From Oceanibaculum indicum P24 (GTDB lineage Bacteria; Pseudomonadota; Alphaproteobacteria; Oceanibaculales; Oceanibaculaceae): a stretch of 64,000 bases of DNA. Of the stretch, positions 63,858 to 64,000 are shown piece by piece. The number at the start of each line of letters is the position of its first letter. The stretch's first letter is position 1. The DNA is taken from NCBI RefSeq assembly GCF_000299935.1, contig NZ_AMRL01000003.1, positions 124,001 to 188,000 of the forward strand. Reading direction: 5' to 3'. The translations under genes and the position numbers were made by a program. Under the pieces are notes generated by a model. That model worked only from the letters and a program-made list of their open reading frames with translations. It had not been told where the DNA came from and did no database searches.

Positions 63858-64000
63858 ATGTCGGTTCTTTCGTTGATTCTTACTCTTGTGATCATTGGCG
63901 TCGTGCTGTGGGCGGTGAACCGCTACATCCCGATGGACCACAAGATCAAGTCGATCCTAAACATCGTCGTGGTGATTCTGGTGGTGATCTGGCTGCTGCG
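63858..64000 (+). CDS. Small two-helix membrane protein, Thivi_2564-like (partial)
   Basis: The first 47 residues are visible, starting MSVLSLILTLVIIGVVLWAVNR behind a strong AGGAGG ribosome site. The second helix begins IKSILNIVVVILVVIWLL. Such short two-helix proteins are known in proteobacteria as the Thivi_2564 family, with no known function. The gene runs off the window. Confidence 0.7.
   Translation, partial: MSVLSLILTLVIIGVVLWAVNRYIPMDHKIKSILNIVVVILVVIWLL

Overview
The window is a gene-dense, high-GC piece of bacterial chromosome. Gene order points to an alphaproteobacterium of Rhodospirillales type: rpsF-rpsR-(DUF2232)-rplI-dnaB-alr, mlaE-mlaF-radA-cvpA-purF, fabD-fabG-acpP-fabF-mltG, der-bamB-YfgM-like, a DUF2794 gene, a PAS_5-type gene and ccmA-ccmB-ccmC. 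The genus cannot be fixed from sequence alone. No tRNA, rRNA, CRISPR array, prophage or intact insertion sequence was seen.

Layout. 1-2.8 kb: haem export for cytochrome c maturation (ccmC partial, ccmB, ccmA) and a di-haem cytochrome c peroxidase behind an FNR-type box. 2.8-11.5 kb: one leftward cluster with a branched-chain-amino-acid-type ABC importer and two AMP-forming acyl-CoA ligases, probably an uptake-and-activation system for an organic acid. 11.8-16 kb: a hydrolase, PhoD, and yicC-gmk. 16-18.4 kb: an SDR and two tandem TSUP exporters. 18.4-29.6 kb: a long leftward housekeeping block (ribosomal proteins S6, S18, L9, DnaB, alanine racemase, Mla lipid-transport ATPase and permease, RadA, CvpA, PurF, SDR). 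29.7-34.3 kb: rightward fatty-acid synthesis (fabD, fabG, acpP, fabF) and mltG. 34.3-37.7 kb: der, bamB and a YfgM-like gene, leftward.

37.8-46.1 kb is mixed: a MITE-like inverted-repeat element, DUF2794, an SDR plus 2-hydroxyacid dehydrogenase pair, a fused SpmA-SpmB protein, an SDR without its catalytic Tyr and Lys, phoH, a possible small RNA, ppk2 and a PAS protein. 46.3-52.3 kb: ppdK and glycyl-tRNA synthetase (glyQ, glyS). 52.4-53.1 kb: a Phd-type antitoxin with a VapC-type toxin. 53.1-57.2 kb: a small zinc-ribbon-like protein, SppA, an EamA transporter and a KefB/C-type antiporter. 57.3-63.7 kb: a pteridine-reductase-like SDR, an AT-rich non-coding stretch with a perfect DnaA box, then uvrC, pgsA and molybdenum-cofactor genes (mobB, moeA, moaD, moaE). 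The right edge cuts a small membrane-protein gene.

The genes are mostly core metabolism. The less ordinary content lies between them: a two-hairpin dispersed repeat with compensatory base changes (12.7 and 41.1 kb), a large palindromic spacer (49.1 kb), the MITE-like element (37.8 kb), an S6-S18 leader candidate, an sRNA candidate (44.5 kb), an operator-like palindrome (46.2 kb) and the AT-rich DnaA-box region (58.1-58.5 kb). No database search was run, so family names rest on recognised motifs, length and gene context.
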